Below are positions 26,391 to 34,768 of a DNA stretch of 41,994 nt, piece after piece. The translations under genes were made by a program, and so were the position numbers. Below the pieces are notes generated by a model. The model was not told the origin of the DNA, made no database searches, and was given only the letters and a program-made list of their open reading frames with translations. Every line of letters starts with the position of its first letter. Within the stretch, counting starts at the first letter, position 1. The stretch comes from Arthrobacter subterraneus (GTDB taxonomy: Bacteria > Actinomycetota > Actinomycetes > Actinomycetales > Micrococcaceae), in contig NZ_FNDT01000022.1 in assembly GCF_900099735.1 (NCBI RefSeq), positions 1-41,994 on the forward strand. The letters are read 5' to 3'.

Positions 26391-27184
26391 TCTGTACGCA
26401 GTCCTTTCGCCGGCTCGTCAGCGGCTGTTCCTCTGGCCCGTTCCGGCTGATGACCGCCCCTGTAGGGAACGATGCGGACCAACCCCATGAGCTGGCGGAT
26501 GGTATCGGCATCGCCTGTGCCCAGTCCGTGCCGGGTGACGTTCAGCGCCCCGGCAGCACTGCCCTGGGTGACTGCCTCGAGCAAGGATTCACCGGATGCC
26601 AGCGCCGCGGCCGTTCCGGCCGTAAGCGAGTCACCCGCCCCGCTGGTATCTACGGTTTCCAGCGACGGCGCGTGCACCTCATGCACTTCGTTTTCGAGCA
26701 GCAGGAGCGAGGGCAGGTCCGCTCTCGTCACGATCACCGTTGCCGCTCCCTCTCCGACGAGACCGCGCATCGCGCGGATCAGGTCGTCGGGCCCGGTGGA
26801 GTCCGCCCGGCCGCTGTCCACGAGTTCATCATGCGAAACCTTGACCAGCGCGACGCCGCCGTTCACGGCTGCCGTGAGCCGGTCACCCGCCAGGTCCGCG
26901 ATCACGGTACAGCCGGTTTCCTCGAGATCGGCCGCCAAGCGCCGGTAGGCGTCAGCCGGCACGATGCCCTCACGGGCAGGGCCGCTCAGAATCACGGTCC
27001 CGGCCGCTATCCCGGCCTGCATGGTGAGGCTGTACAGCTGGTCCAGTTCATGCCGTGAGAGCCGGTGGCCAGGAGACTCAGCCAGTTCCTCACGTTCGCC
27101 GCCCCGACGGTCATGGATGTAGGCGCCGTTGCTTCCGGCCCCTTCCACAGCGGTGACGGCGCGAAAAACCGCTACTGCACCCAT
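26387..27184 (-). CDS. PfkB-family sugar kinase, N-terminally short
   Basis: The 265-residue protein matches the C-terminal two thirds of PfkB/1-phosphofructokinase-type kinases. It has a beta-strand region GSNGAYIHDRRGGEREEL, GTVILSGP, IADLAGDRL and the catalytic anion hole with DTSGAGDSLTAG. The usual first 60-80 residues with the GGKGxN substrate motif are missing. Upstream DNA does not encode them in any frame that I can see. ATG 27184 has GGAGGGA ten bases upstream; an upstream ATG at 27232 would add 16 unrelated residues. It may be inactive or have changed function. It overlaps surE. Confidence 0.7.
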   Translation of the reverse strand: MGAVAVFRAVTAVEGAGSNGAYIHDRRGGEREELAESPGHRLSRHELDQLYSLTMQAGIAAGTVILSGPAREGIVPADAYRRLAADLEETGCTVIADLAGDRLTAAVNGGVALVKVSHDELVDSGRADSTGPDDLIRAMRGLVGEGAATVIVTRADLPSLLLLENEVHEVHAPSLETVDTSGAGDSLTAGTAAALASGESLLEAVTQGSAAGALNVTRHGLGTGDADTIRQLMGLVRIVPYRGGHQPERARGTAADEPAKGLRTE

Positions 27185-27317
27185 CGCAAGAACTCCCTCC
27201 GGAATGTTGCGAATATCCGTTTCCGATTTCAATCTAACGTGCTGCCGGTCGTTGTGCGACGGACACCGGCTGATTCAGTCTGGACCGCTGACAGCTACAA
27301 TCCTCGAGCAACGCGGT

Positions 27318-27662
27318 CTAGGTTCCCACCCCGAGCGAAACCCACCACGCAAGCTCCTCCTCACCTTCAAGCCGCGGCCCGGGCACGGTGATCCAGCCGC
27401 GGCCCATCGGCCGTGTCCTGCTCATAGTCGCGGGTTCTGCACCACGCGTCAGGAGGTCGTCGTACCGGCTAGGATCGGTACGCACCAGGAGGCCTCCGTC
27501 CCGGCCGGCAGCCACTGCCATCCGCCCGTCCACCATGAAACACACCCCGCCGAACATGCGTATTTCCCGCACGTCCTGCTGGGAGTTCAGAATGGCCCGG
27601 ATCCGGTGCGCCAGCGCTTCGCGAGGGCCGTCTGCAGCGGTCATGAGCCGATGGTACGCCAT
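27318..27662 (-). CDS. TfoX/Sxy N-terminal domain protein
   Basis: The 114-residue protein has the TfoX N-terminal domain: REIRMFGGVCFMVDGRMAVAA, LLVRTDPSRYDDLL and WITVPGPRLEGEEELAWWV. Stand-alone domains of this type are common in Actinobacteria and have no proven role; the competence link of Sxy does not carry over automatically. The start is ATG 27662, or ATG 27644 six codons in; neither has a clear ribosome-binding site. The 133 bases between this gene and the kinase start contain no gene. Confidence 0.8.
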   Translation of the reverse strand: MAYHRLMTAADGPREALAHRIRAILNSQQDVREIRMFGGVCFMVDGRMAVAAGRDGGLLVRTDPSRYDDLLTRGAEPATMSRTRPMGRGWITVPGPRLEGEEELAWWVSLGVGT

Positions 27663-27738
27663 GTCGCTGAGCGAGCAACTCTCGCAGCTATGGCAGTGGA
27701 ACGGAGCCCCGTTCCTGCTCTCCTGAAAACAGAAGAGG

Positions 27739-27924
27739 TCAGTAACTCTCCTTGGGCAGCACGATCCACAGAATGATGTAGACCAGCTCCCCGATGCCTA
27801 CCAGGCCGAAGATGATGAATCCGATCCGGACCAGCCACTTGGGCAGGCCGAAACCGGTGGCCAGAGCCGCGCAGACTCCAGCGATGAGTTTGCCGTTACG
27901 GGGTCGTGTCAGTGTGCCAGCCAT
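27739..27924 (-). CDS. PspC-domain membrane protein
   Basis: The 61-residue protein is a minimal PspC domain: RPRNGKLIAGVCAALATGFGLPKWLVRIGF, then a transmembrane helix (about 35-56), then PKESY. PspC proteins sense membrane stress with PspB/PspA in proteobacteria; short stand-alone forms are common in Actinobacteria. The start is ATG 27924, with only weak Shine-Dalgarno character. Confidence 0.85.
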   Translation of the reverse strand: MAGTLTRPRNGKLIAGVCAALATGFGLPKWLVRIGFIIFGLVGIGELVYIILWIVLPKESY

Positions 27925-28054
27925 GTGCGCGACTCTACGCCCCCTGCCGAGCCGACGAAACCCCTCCGGTACGTGGCCGCGTTGAGGAGGGGGCCGGCAT
28001 TAAAGGCAAAGGGGCGCACGCCGCGGACGCCGGCGCGCACCCCGGTGTGGGGGC

Positions 28055-28597
28055 CTACAGTCCCGGCGCTGCCGGAATGTCGAGGTCCGTCTCGACCATG
28101 TGGTTGAAGTAGTTGGTGAACAGGTTCAGGGCCACATGGGTGGAGAGTTCGGTGAGCTCCTCGTTGGTCCAGCCGGCGTCGAGCGCTGACTGCCAGGTGC
28201 CGTCCGCAACGTTGCCCTTGTTCGCGGTGGCCTCGCGGGCCACCTGCAGGAGTGCGGCGAGCTTGTCGTCGAAGTCCACCTGTCCGTTCCGGACCGCGAC
28301 GGTCTGTGCCTCGGTCAGTCCGGCGGCCTTGGCGCCCATGGTGTGAGCCGATTGGCAGTAGGTGCACTCGTCCACGTTGGCGACGGCGAGCGCGATCGCC
28401 TCACGGGTGCGGGCGTCGAAGGTGCCGTAGTCGCCGATGACCTGCTGCAGGGCCACGTAGGACTGCAGGACTACCGGCGAGGACGCCATGGCGCCGTGGA
28501 TGTTGAGCACCTTGCCGAACTTCTGCTCGAGGGCCTTCAACTCGACACGGGACTCCTCGGGAGCTGAATCGATGGTCTGCACTGTTACGCGTGACAT
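28055..28597 (-). CDS. Carboxymuconolactone decarboxylase / AhpD-like protein
   Basis: The 180-residue helical protein of the CMD/AhpD family carries the redox motif ECTYCQSAH (E-x-x-C-x-x-C-x3-H type). This suggests peroxidase or disulphide reductase chemistry rather than lactone decarboxylation. TREAIALAVANVDECTYC is typical of the family. GAGAGAAAGG precedes ATG 28597. The Crp/Fnr gene upstream is in the same direction, 76 bases away. E. coli ynjA, a neighbour of ynjBCD, is in the same broad family, and ynjBCD-like genes lie 2 kb away here. Confidence 0.87.
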   Translation of the reverse strand: MSRVTVQTIDSAPEESRVELKALEQKFGKVLNIHGAMASSPVVLQSYVALQQVIGDYGTFDARTREAIALAVANVDECTYCQSAHTMGAKAAGLTEAQTVAVRNGQVDFDDKLAALLQVAREATANKGNVADGTWQSALDAGWTNEELTELSTHVALNLFTNYFNHMVETDLDIPAAPGL

Positions 28598-28673
28598 GGA
28601 TATGCCTTTCTCTCGGTGATTCTTGCAAGCAGCGGGCGCAAACGGCCCACCGACAACTGGAGTTCAGCGCGGA

Positions 28674-29375
28674 TCAGGAGCTTCTGCGGGCGATGGTTCC
28701 GAGCCGGTTCCGGTCCCGGACCGTGATCCGCCCGCGGCTCTGCCTGATCAGGCCTTCGGCCGCAAATTCGGCCATGGTTTTGCTGGTGGCTTCACGGGTG
28801 GCTCCGAGGAGCCCGGCCAGTTGTTCGTGGGTGATCCGGATGGCCGGAGCCTGTCCGAGCATGCTGGGTCGGGATGCATCGGCCAGCGTCAGCAGCGTCT
28901 TGGCTGTCCGGGCGGACAGGGGACGGAGGGCCAGATCGGTCAGCCGCTCCTCCAGCCTGGCCACCTGCTCGCCGAGCAGCCTGGAGATCCGGACCGCAAT
29001 GCGGGCGTCGGCAATCAGGTGCCGCTCGACGTCGTCGACCGTGAGCTGGCAGATCACAGATTCCTCGATGGCTTCGGCGTAGTTGTCATACATGCGCTGT
29101 CCGACGAGTAGCATTTCCCCGAACACCGCCCCGGGTTCCAGGATGGCCATGGTGAGAGCCTTGCCGTCCTCGGTGATCCGGAAGATCCGCACCCGTCCTG
29201 ACCGGAGGATGAACAGGGAGGTCACCGGTTCCGACTGCGAGAAGACCAGCTCACCGGCCCGGAAACGCCGCTCCGGCACCATGAGCTGCATGGACTCCAG
29301 TTCGGCGACGCTGAGGTCCGCGAACAGATCAACGTCATTCAGGCAGGTGAACGCCTCAGGGTCTCCCGTGGTCAA
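28674..29375 (-). CDS. Crp/Fnr-family transcriptional regulator
   Basis: The 233-residue regulator has a cyclic-nucleotide-binding-like sensor domain (about 15-125; FADLSVAELESMQ, FRAGELVFSQSEPVTSLFILRSGRVRIFR, LEPGAVFGEMLL). A dimer helix and a winged helix-turn-helix (about 185-220; ITHEQLAGLLGATREATSKTMAEF) follow. The N-terminal cysteine cluster of Fnr is absent, so oxygen sensing by an iron-sulfur cluster is unlikely. I chose TTG 29375 after GAGAGG; the open frame extends further up but runs into the next gene antisense-style without domain content. It probably regulates the CMD gene just downstream and perhaps the neighbouring membrane and transporter genes. Confidence 0.88.
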   Translation of the reverse strand: MTTGDPEAFTCLNDVDLFADLSVAELESMQLMVPERRFRAGELVFSQSEPVTSLFILRSGRVRIFRITEDGKALTMAILEPGAVFGEMLLVGQRMYDNYAEAIEESVICQLTVDDVERHLIADARIAVRISRLLGEQVARLEERLTDLALRPLSARTAKTLLTLADASRPSMLGQAPAIRITHEQLAGLLGATREATSKTMAEFAAEGLIRQSRGRITVRDRNRLGTIARRSS

Positions 29376-29458
29376 TACGTCTACCTCTCGTTTCTGTGGC
29401 GACCAGGGCCTCTCCCCCGCCGCCGGTGTGCCTGCCAGGCCTACCGCGCACTCGTCCT

Positions 29459-29929
29459 TCACCTGCGGCCCCGCAGCATTGCAGACGCGCTCACCCCGAG
29501 GATTATTCCGTAGATCAGGTGTCCGAGCAGGGACACCCAGGCGGCGGCGTCGATCATGAATACCGGCATGCCCATCATCGTCGGCATCAGCAGCAGCGGG
29601 CCAAGCAACCACCACAGCGCGCCGTACGCGAGCCCGATCACGGCCGAGCGTGCCAATCCGGACAGCATCCCGGCAAAGGGCACTGTCAGCCCCAGCCCGA
29701 TCAGCACCGAAATGACAAGATGCACAGCCAACCCGACGACTGCGGCGTCGCTGCCCACCAGGGACGCAATCATGGGCAACATGCCCATCATGGCCATGAG
29801 CACACCGAACACGGCGCCGCCGGCGAGCCCGCCGACAATGCCTGCCGTGATGCGTCGAGCCATTGGGACGTGCCCGGCGGGCGCGCTGGCCTGCGCGTGC
29901 GTGGACGAGTTTCTGGGCCTGGTTTTCAT
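29459..29929 (-). CDS. Small four-helix membrane protein
   Basis: The 156-residue protein has a hydrophilic, basic N-terminus (about 1-25). Four hydrophobic segments follow (about 27-48, 62-82, 90-118 rich in Met/Leu, and 128-150), ending RGRR. The many glycines and methionines (GVLMAMMGMLPM, LLLMPTMMGMPVFM) resemble YagU/DUF1440-like proteins, but the match is loose. GAGGAAGG precedes ATG 29929. The Crp gene lies 83 bases downstream, so the two may be cotranscribed. The function is unknown. Confidence 0.7.
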   Translation of the reverse strand: MKTRPRNSSTHAQASAPAGHVPMARRITAGIVGGLAGGAVFGVLMAMMGMLPMIASLVGSDAAVVGLAVHLVISVLIGLGLTVPFAGMLSGLARSAVIGLAYGALWWLLGPLLLMPTMMGMPVFMIDAAAWVSLLGHLIYGIILGVSASAMLRGRR

Positions 29930-30032
29930 CGGACTGCCTTCCTCGATCTTCCTCGATATGTCCTAGTTCCAGAACGCTACGGCGCCTCGCCGGTCCGCTC
30001 TGCAACCCAGAACACACAAGGACAATTTCCTC

Positions 30033-31109
30033 TCAGGCCCTCACCACCCACCCCTGCCCGCCGGCCAGAGACACCCCTACGCGGTCCCCGGCCCGAAGCG
30101 CCGGTGCACCCGCCAGTTCGACGGCGATGCTTTCGACGGCGGTGCTCCCGCTGCCCGGGGCGGACTCCACCCGTACCCGGACCAGCACGTGGGCACCCAT
30201 CGACTTCACCTCGGTGACCACCCCGGTGGGGGCCTCGTCGCCGGAGGAAGTGCCGCCGTCGTCGTTCCGGATCAGCCGGAGCGCCTCCTGGCGCACCACC
30301 AGCAGGGCCGGCCCGTCCGGGACGCCCGGCTGGACGCGGACCCGGCCCAGCACCGAGGTATGAAACCCGCCGGCCGCGTGCCCTGGAACCTCGTTGAGCC
30401 CGCCCAGGATGCGGTTCACCGCACGGGTGGCCGGTTGGTAGTGCAGTTCGGGGACGGGACCATGCTGCAGGATGGTGCCCTCGTCCAGCACGGCGATCGT
30501 GTCGGCCAGTACGGAGGCTTCCCGCCGGTCGTGCGTCACCAACACGATGGTCGGCTCGAGTTCCGCGCGGATCTTGCCCACGAGCTCATACATGTCGTCG
30601 GTGAGCCGGGAGTCCAGCGAACTGAACGGCTCGTCAAGGAGCAGGATGCGCGGTTGCGCGGCGAGGGCGCGCGCCAGCGAGACCCGCTGTTCCTGGCCGC
30701 CCGAGAGCTGGCCCGGCATGCGCCGCGCAAATCCGCCGAGCTGCACCAGGTCGAGGAATTCCAGCGCCTGCGAGCGCGCCTCCCGCCTGGTCACACCGGC
30801 CATGCGCGCCGGAAACGCCACGTTGTCCACCACCGTCAGGTGCGGAAACAGCAGCGGCTTCTGGAAGACGACAGCGATGCCCCGGTTCTCGGCCGGCACC
30901 GCGCTGGCATCCTGCCCGTCCACGAGCACCGACCCGCTGCTCGGCGCATCCAGTCCGGAGGCGATCCGCAGCAGGGTGGACTTGCCGCTGCCGGACGCGC
31001 CAAGCAGCGCCACCAGGGAACGCGCCGGCACGGTGAGGGAGACGTCGCTCAGGACCTCGGACTGTCCGAACATCCTCGACACCCGGTCGAAGGTCAGGCT
31101 GGAACTCAT
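30033..31109 (-). CDS. ABC transporter ATP-binding protein, YnjD-like position
   Basis: The 358-residue ATPase shows Walker A GASGSGKST, Q-loop VVFQKPLLFPHL, signature LSGGQEQR and Walker B ILLLDEPFSSLD. A C-terminal TOBE-like regulatory part starts near residue 230. I chose ATG 31109, which overlaps the preceding permease stop by four bases. It is the last gene of the SBP-permease-permease-ATPase operon. The E. coli YnjD is shorter; the added C-terminal domain is like PotA/FbpC proteins. Confidence 0.9.
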   Translation of the reverse strand: MSSSLTFDRVSRMFGQSEVLSDVSLTVPARSLVALLGASGSGKSTLLRIASGLDAPSSGSVLVDGQDASAVPAENRGIAVVFQKPLLFPHLTVVDNVAFPARMAGVTRREARSQALEFLDLVQLGGFARRMPGQLSGGQEQRVSLARALAAQPRILLLDEPFSSLDSRLTDDMYELVGKIRAELEPTIVLVTHDRREASVLADTIAVLDEGTILQHGPVPELHYQPATRAVNRILGGLNEVPGHAAGGFHTSVLGRVRVQPGVPDGPALLVVRQEALRLIRNDDGGTSSGDEAPTGVVTEVKSMGAHVLVRVRVESAPGSGSTAVESIAVELAGAPALRAGDRVGVSLAGGQGWVVRA

Positions 31110-31927
31110 CGTCTCCTCCTCGGCCCGGGCACCGCCAGAAGCGCCAGCAACAGCAGCGGCGGCACGATCATGGCGAGGGACAGCGCCGCGGTGAGCTGCT
31201 CGTTTCCGGTGGCCGACGCCGCGGAACCCAGCACCAGCGGCAGGGTCAGCAGCTGTCCGCCGCCGACCAGCAGCGTCGTAATGTAGTCGCTCCAACCCAC
31301 CAGGAACGCCAGGAAGGCCGCCCGGGCGGTGGCGCGGGCCAGCAACGGGATCCGCACCCTCGCAAGAACCGCCCGGGAAGAAGCACCGAGAGTGCGCGCC
31401 ACTTCCTCGAACTGGTCATCATAGGAGGCGAGTGCCGCCCGGAACATGAACACCGTGTAGGGCAGTGCGGTCACCGTCAGCACCAGTACCACGGAGGGGA
31501 ACGCAGGCACGCGTGCGCCGAGCAGCAGGACGTTCGAGCCCATCACCAGCGCGAAGGGCGGGATTGCCAGCGGCGCCAGCAGGATCATCTCCACCCCGCG
31601 CGCCCAGCCGTTGGGAAGCCGCCGGATAGCGAAGGCCGCCAGTGCGCCGAGAACGGTGGCGGGCAGCGCAACGCTGAGGCCAAGGACCAGTGACGCCCCT
31701 GTGGCCGTGAGGACCTCCGGCCTCAGCAGCGCAGCCAGTCCGTCGGTGGAGAAGGCCCCGGGAAGCACGTCCGGAGCCCGCCATTCCGCGGCGACCGACC
31801 ACAGGATCAGCGGCACCAGCGGCAGCAGGATCCACAGGAACAGCAGCCCGCCGAGGAGCGGCCGCGTTATCCCGGTGCCTCCGGCTGCCCTCAGCCGCAC
31901 CGGCTGGTAGGCCTGCATCAGCGCCAC
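31106..31927 (-). CDS. ABC transporter permease, second subunit
   Basis: This 273-residue membrane permease has about six helices. The EAA loop is seen as FEEVARTLGASSRAVLARVRIP. It overlaps the first permease gene by ten bases and the ATPase gene by four. It corresponds to the C-terminal half of the fused E. coli YnjC. The start is ATG 31927. Confidence 0.88.
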   Translation of the reverse strand: MALMQAYQPVRLRAAGGTGITRPLLGGLLFLWILLPLVPLILWSVAAEWRAPDVLPGAFSTDGLAALLRPEVLTATGASLVLGLSVALPATVLGALAAFAIRRLPNGWARGVEMILLAPLAIPPFALVMGSNVLLLGARVPAFPSVVLVLTVTALPYTVFMFRAALASYDDQFEEVARTLGASSRAVLARVRIPLLARATARAAFLAFLVGWSDYITTLLVGGGQLLTLPLVLGSAASATGNEQLTAALSLAMIVPPLLLLALLAVPGPRRRR

Positions 31928-32751
31928 CCCCTGACGCGGCGCAGCAGCAGCAGTCCCGCGCCGATGGCCGCAAGGCCGACGACGACGGACGCCAGGGCGG
32001 TGGCCATCGCCTCCGGCCGGGCGGTCAGGTCAATGGAGCCGAAAAGGCGGACCGCGCGGACCGGCAACGGTTCCGGCGAGACCGGTCCCAGCAGCCAGGG
32101 CGCCTCATAGGAGCCCAGCGTGTAGACGAAGACCACCAGCGCGGACACGCCCAGTGCCGGCAGCGCGAGCGGGAGCAGCACGTGCAGCATCCGCTGCTTC
32201 GCGGACGCGCCCAGGGTGGCGGCTGCCTCGCAGAGACCGCCGGCGGAGCGGGCCATGCTGCCGACCAGCACGAGCGCCACGAACGCGGACTCCTTCCAGC
32301 CGAACTCGAGGATCGCCGCACCCCACCCGCGGCCGCCGACCAGCCCGGGGAAACCGGACGGCATGCCGAAGACGCGGGCCAGGAAACCGGCGTCGGACAG
32401 CAGCAGCCCCATGGCGCCCGCGGCCACCAGGTGTGGGATGGGCACCGACGCCGCGCTGAGTACGGCCAGCACCCGGCTGCTGACGCCGGAGGTGAGCACG
32501 TAGGCGGCAATCAGGAAGCCGACGACGACGGACAGTACGGTGGATGCCGCGGCGATGTAGACGGAGATTCCGGTGGCGAGCAGGAGTTCGCCGTCCGCGT
32601 CCCAGGCCGCGGTGCTGAACTCCGGTTCCCCGATGATCGGCAGGAGTCCCAGGCTCTGCAGGAGGGCGGCAACCAGCGCACCCGTGAGCACGAGGGCCAC
32701 CGGCAGGACAGCGGGTGCAGCGATCAGCAGCGCCCTGGCACGCGGGGCCAT
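31918..32751 (-). CDS. ABC transporter permease, first subunit
   Basis: The 277-residue membrane permease has the EAA-type loop CEAAATLGASAKQRMLHVLLP. I chose ATG 32751, whose first base is also the last base of the SBP stop (TGATG); an in-frame GTG lies one codon upstream. The open frame continues far upstream, but that part is a shadow of the SBP gene. It corresponds to the N-terminal half of YnjC. Confidence 0.88.
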   Translation of the reverse strand: MAPRARALLIAAPAVLPVALVLTGALVAALLQSLGLLPIIGEPEFSTAAWDADGELLLATGISVYIAAASTVLSVVVGFLIAAYVLTSGVSSRVLAVLSAASVPIPHLVAAGAMGLLLSDAGFLARVFGMPSGFPGLVGGRGWGAAILEFGWKESAFVALVLVGSMARSAGGLCEAAATLGASAKQRMLHVLLPLALPALGVSALVVFVYTLGSYEAPWLLGPVSPEPLPVRAVRLFGSIDLTARPEAMATALASVVVGLAAIGAGLLLLRRVRGWR

Positions 32752-34007
32752 CACCCGCCGGCGACTGTCCGGCGCCAGGCGTCGTCCAGTTCGGGGACCC
32801 AGGCGGAGCCGAGCTCCGCGTGGGAGTTGCGGGAGAGCTCCTCGTAGGGCGGGACCACCGGAGAGGACGGGAGTCCGTCGAAGAGGGCGCGCTGCGCCGG
32901 TTCCAGCCGGTCGACGTCGAGCACTGTGAACTGTCCCCACACCTTGGGGGCGGCCTTGGCTGCCTGCTGTTCCGGGGAGAGGGCGAGGTTGGCGACGGCC
33001 ATGGCGCCGGCGGCGTCCTCGGCGTTGGCCGGTATGGCGAGGAAGCTGGCGTTGCCCACCGTGCCCTCGTCCAGGGTCAGTACCTTGGTGGACGGCGGGA
33101 GGGCACCGGAATCCACCAGGTCGGTGAGCCGTGCCGGGCCGTAGGTCATGCCGAAGTCCACCTCGCCGTTGGCGAAGAGTTCGTTGAGCGCCTGCTCGTC
33201 GCGCGGGTAGGTTGCCCCTTTCCGCCACAGGGACGGTTCCAGGGACTCCAGCGCTTCAAGGGCGGCAGGCGCATGCTCTTCGAAGGCTCCTTCGCTGTAT
33301 TCGAGGGAAACCTCGGCCGCTCCGCCGGCGGTGGAGATCAGCACCTCGCGGAGGAAGACGCTGCCGGTGAAGTCCGGTGGTGCCGGGTAGGTGAAGCGTC
33401 CCGGGTTGGCCTCGGCCCAATCGAGGAGGCCTGCCAGGCTGGTGGGCGGCTGGGACACAGTGTCCGAGTTGTAGAAGTACGTGAACTGGGCCTTGTGCCA
33501 GGGTGCTTCGCAGCCGTCCACAGGCGTTCCGAAATCGTTGGTGAGCAGCGGGTCCGCCGGGTCCGTGAAGGCCATGTTGGGCAGCATATCCGTCCACCCG
33601 CAGCGCCAGGCGTCGGCCTGCCTGCCGGTGCTGAAGACAGCGCCGTTGACCCAGACCAGGTCCACCGAACCGTCGTCACGCCCTGCCTGTATTTCGCTCA
33701 GGACCCGGTTGAGCGCGTCCGCCGTGTCCGCCACCGGGACCCGGCGCAGGATGATGCCCAGCTCCGCGGCGGCCGGGGCGAGGGTCTCATCCACATACGC
33801 GTTCCCCTGCTCATCTCCGCCGTACATCCACAGGTCCACGGTGGAGCCCTCGGCTGCTTCCAGTACGTCGTCGAATCCGGAGAACTCCTCGTCGGGCTGC
33901 TGGCCGGACTGCCCTGCGGCGGCGCCGCAGGCGGAGAGCAGAAGCGCCGAGGCGAGCGCAAGCGGGGCCAGCGCGCGGCGGAACGGTCGGGGGGCGGTGG
34001 TGTGCAT
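32751..34007 (-). CDS. ABC transporter substrate-binding lipoprotein, YnjB-like
   Basis: The 418-residue lipoprotein has signal and lipobox LALASALLLSACG (cysteine near 27). The mature part contains STVDLWMYGGDEQGNAYVDETLAP, VDLVWVNGAVF, KAQFTYFYNSDTV and FANGEVDFGMTYGPARL. This pattern and length resemble YnjB, a large solute-binding protein of the thiamine/spermidine/iron superfamily with no settled ligand. AAGGA lies five bases before ATG 34007. It heads the importer operon and is divergent from the TVP38-like gene with only about 35 bases between them. Confidence 0.85.
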   Translation of the reverse strand: MHTTAPRPFRRALAPLALASALLLSACGAAAGQSGQQPDEEFSGFDDVLEAAEGSTVDLWMYGGDEQGNAYVDETLAPAAAELGIILRRVPVADTADALNRVLSEIQAGRDDGSVDLVWVNGAVFSTGRQADAWRCGWTDMLPNMAFTDPADPLLTNDFGTPVDGCEAPWHKAQFTYFYNSDTVSQPPTSLAGLLDWAEANPGRFTYPAPPDFTGSVFLREVLISTAGGAAEVSLEYSEGAFEEHAPAALEALESLEPSLWRKGATYPRDEQALNELFANGEVDFGMTYGPARLTDLVDSGALPPSTKVLTLDEGTVGNASFLAIPANAEDAAGAMAVANLALSPEQQAAKAAPKVWGQFTVLDVDRLEPAQRALFDGLPSSPVVPPYEELSRNSHAELGSAWVPELDDAWRRTVAGG

Positions 34008-34042
34008 GGTTCCTTCCGGGTTTTCCGGTTCACGTATGCTCA

Positions 34043-34768
34043 TTGCGTGCCTCGGTGGAGGACGGCAACGGCGAACGGACGGCAGGTACGGTGACGGAGC
34101 AGGGCGGGCGGCGCGAACGCTTTCCGGCTCCCCTCCGACGGGCACTTCTTCTCCTGGTATTCGTGGCCGCGGCGACTGCGGCTGTGCTTCTCATCCCGAT
34201 TCCGCCCGTCGAGGAGCTCCGCGCGATGGTCGATTCGGCCGGGTGGTGGGGGCCGGTGGGCTTTGGGCTGGGCTACGCCGCACTGACGCTCGCACCTGTT
34301 CCGAAGAACGTCCTCACCGTTGCAGCGGGCGTACTCTTCGGCTTCGGCGCCGGCTTCCTGATTGTCTACCTTGCCGCGATGCTGGGAGCCACGGCCGCCT
34401 TCTGGCTGGGCAGGTATCTCGGCCGCGAGGCCGTGGAGCGGTTCACTGGGACGCGGGTTGCCCGGGTGGACGAGGTCCTCCGGCAGCGCGGATTCGCCGC
34501 CGTGGTGGGGGTGCGGCTGGTGCCGGTGCTGCCGTTCACTGCCATCAACTACTCCGCCGGCCTCACCTCGCTGGGCTGGCGCCCGTACTTCCTCGGAACC
34601 GCGCTGGGCATCCTGCCCGGGACGCTGAGCTTCCTTGCGCTGGGTGCCTACGGGTTCGAGCTCGGCTGGCAGGCCCAGGTCGCCGCAGCCGGGCTGGGCC
34701 TGCTGACCCTCGCGGGTGTGGTTTACGCCGTGCGGTCGCGCCGGAAGGGCACCCGCACCGATGTTTGA
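34043..34768 (+). CDS. TVP38/TMEM64 (DedA-like, VTT domain) membrane protein
   Basis: This 241-residue integral membrane protein of the VTT family has the conserved core PVPKNVLTVAAGVLFGFGAGFLIVYLAAMLGATAAFWLGRYLGREAVERF and RGFAAVVGVRLVPVLPFTAINYSAGL. VTT proteins are linked to lipid scrambling or transport. E. coli YdjX and YdjZ are relatives and lie beside ynjABCDEF. The start is uncertain: TTG 34043, GTG 34055 or GTG 34091. The last has a weak GCAGG upstream and still precedes the first helix. It is coupled to the next gene by an eight-base overlap. Confidence 0.88.
   Translation: MRASVEDGNGERTAGTVTEQGGRRERFPAPLRRALLLLVFVAAATAAVLLIPIPPVEELRAMVDSAGWWGPVGFGLGYAALTLAPVPKNVLTVAAGVLFGFGAGFLIVYLAAMLGATAAFWLGRYLGREAVERFTGTRVARVDEVLRQRGFAAVVGVRLVPVLPFTAINYSAGLTSLGWRPYFLGTALGILPGTLSFLALGAYGFELGWQAQVAAAGLGLLTLAGVVYAVRSRRKGTRTDV

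Noticed and set aside
29376..30017. N-terminal extension of the Crp/Fnr gene to 447 residues
   Set aside because: The extension is antisense-like shadow of the membrane-protein gene in another frame; the regulator fold and a ribosome-binding site support TTG 29375.
32752..33228. N-terminal extension of the first permease
   Set aside because: It overlaps the substrate-binding-protein gene in another frame and is Arg/Gly-rich without helices; ATG 32751 couples to the SBP stop.
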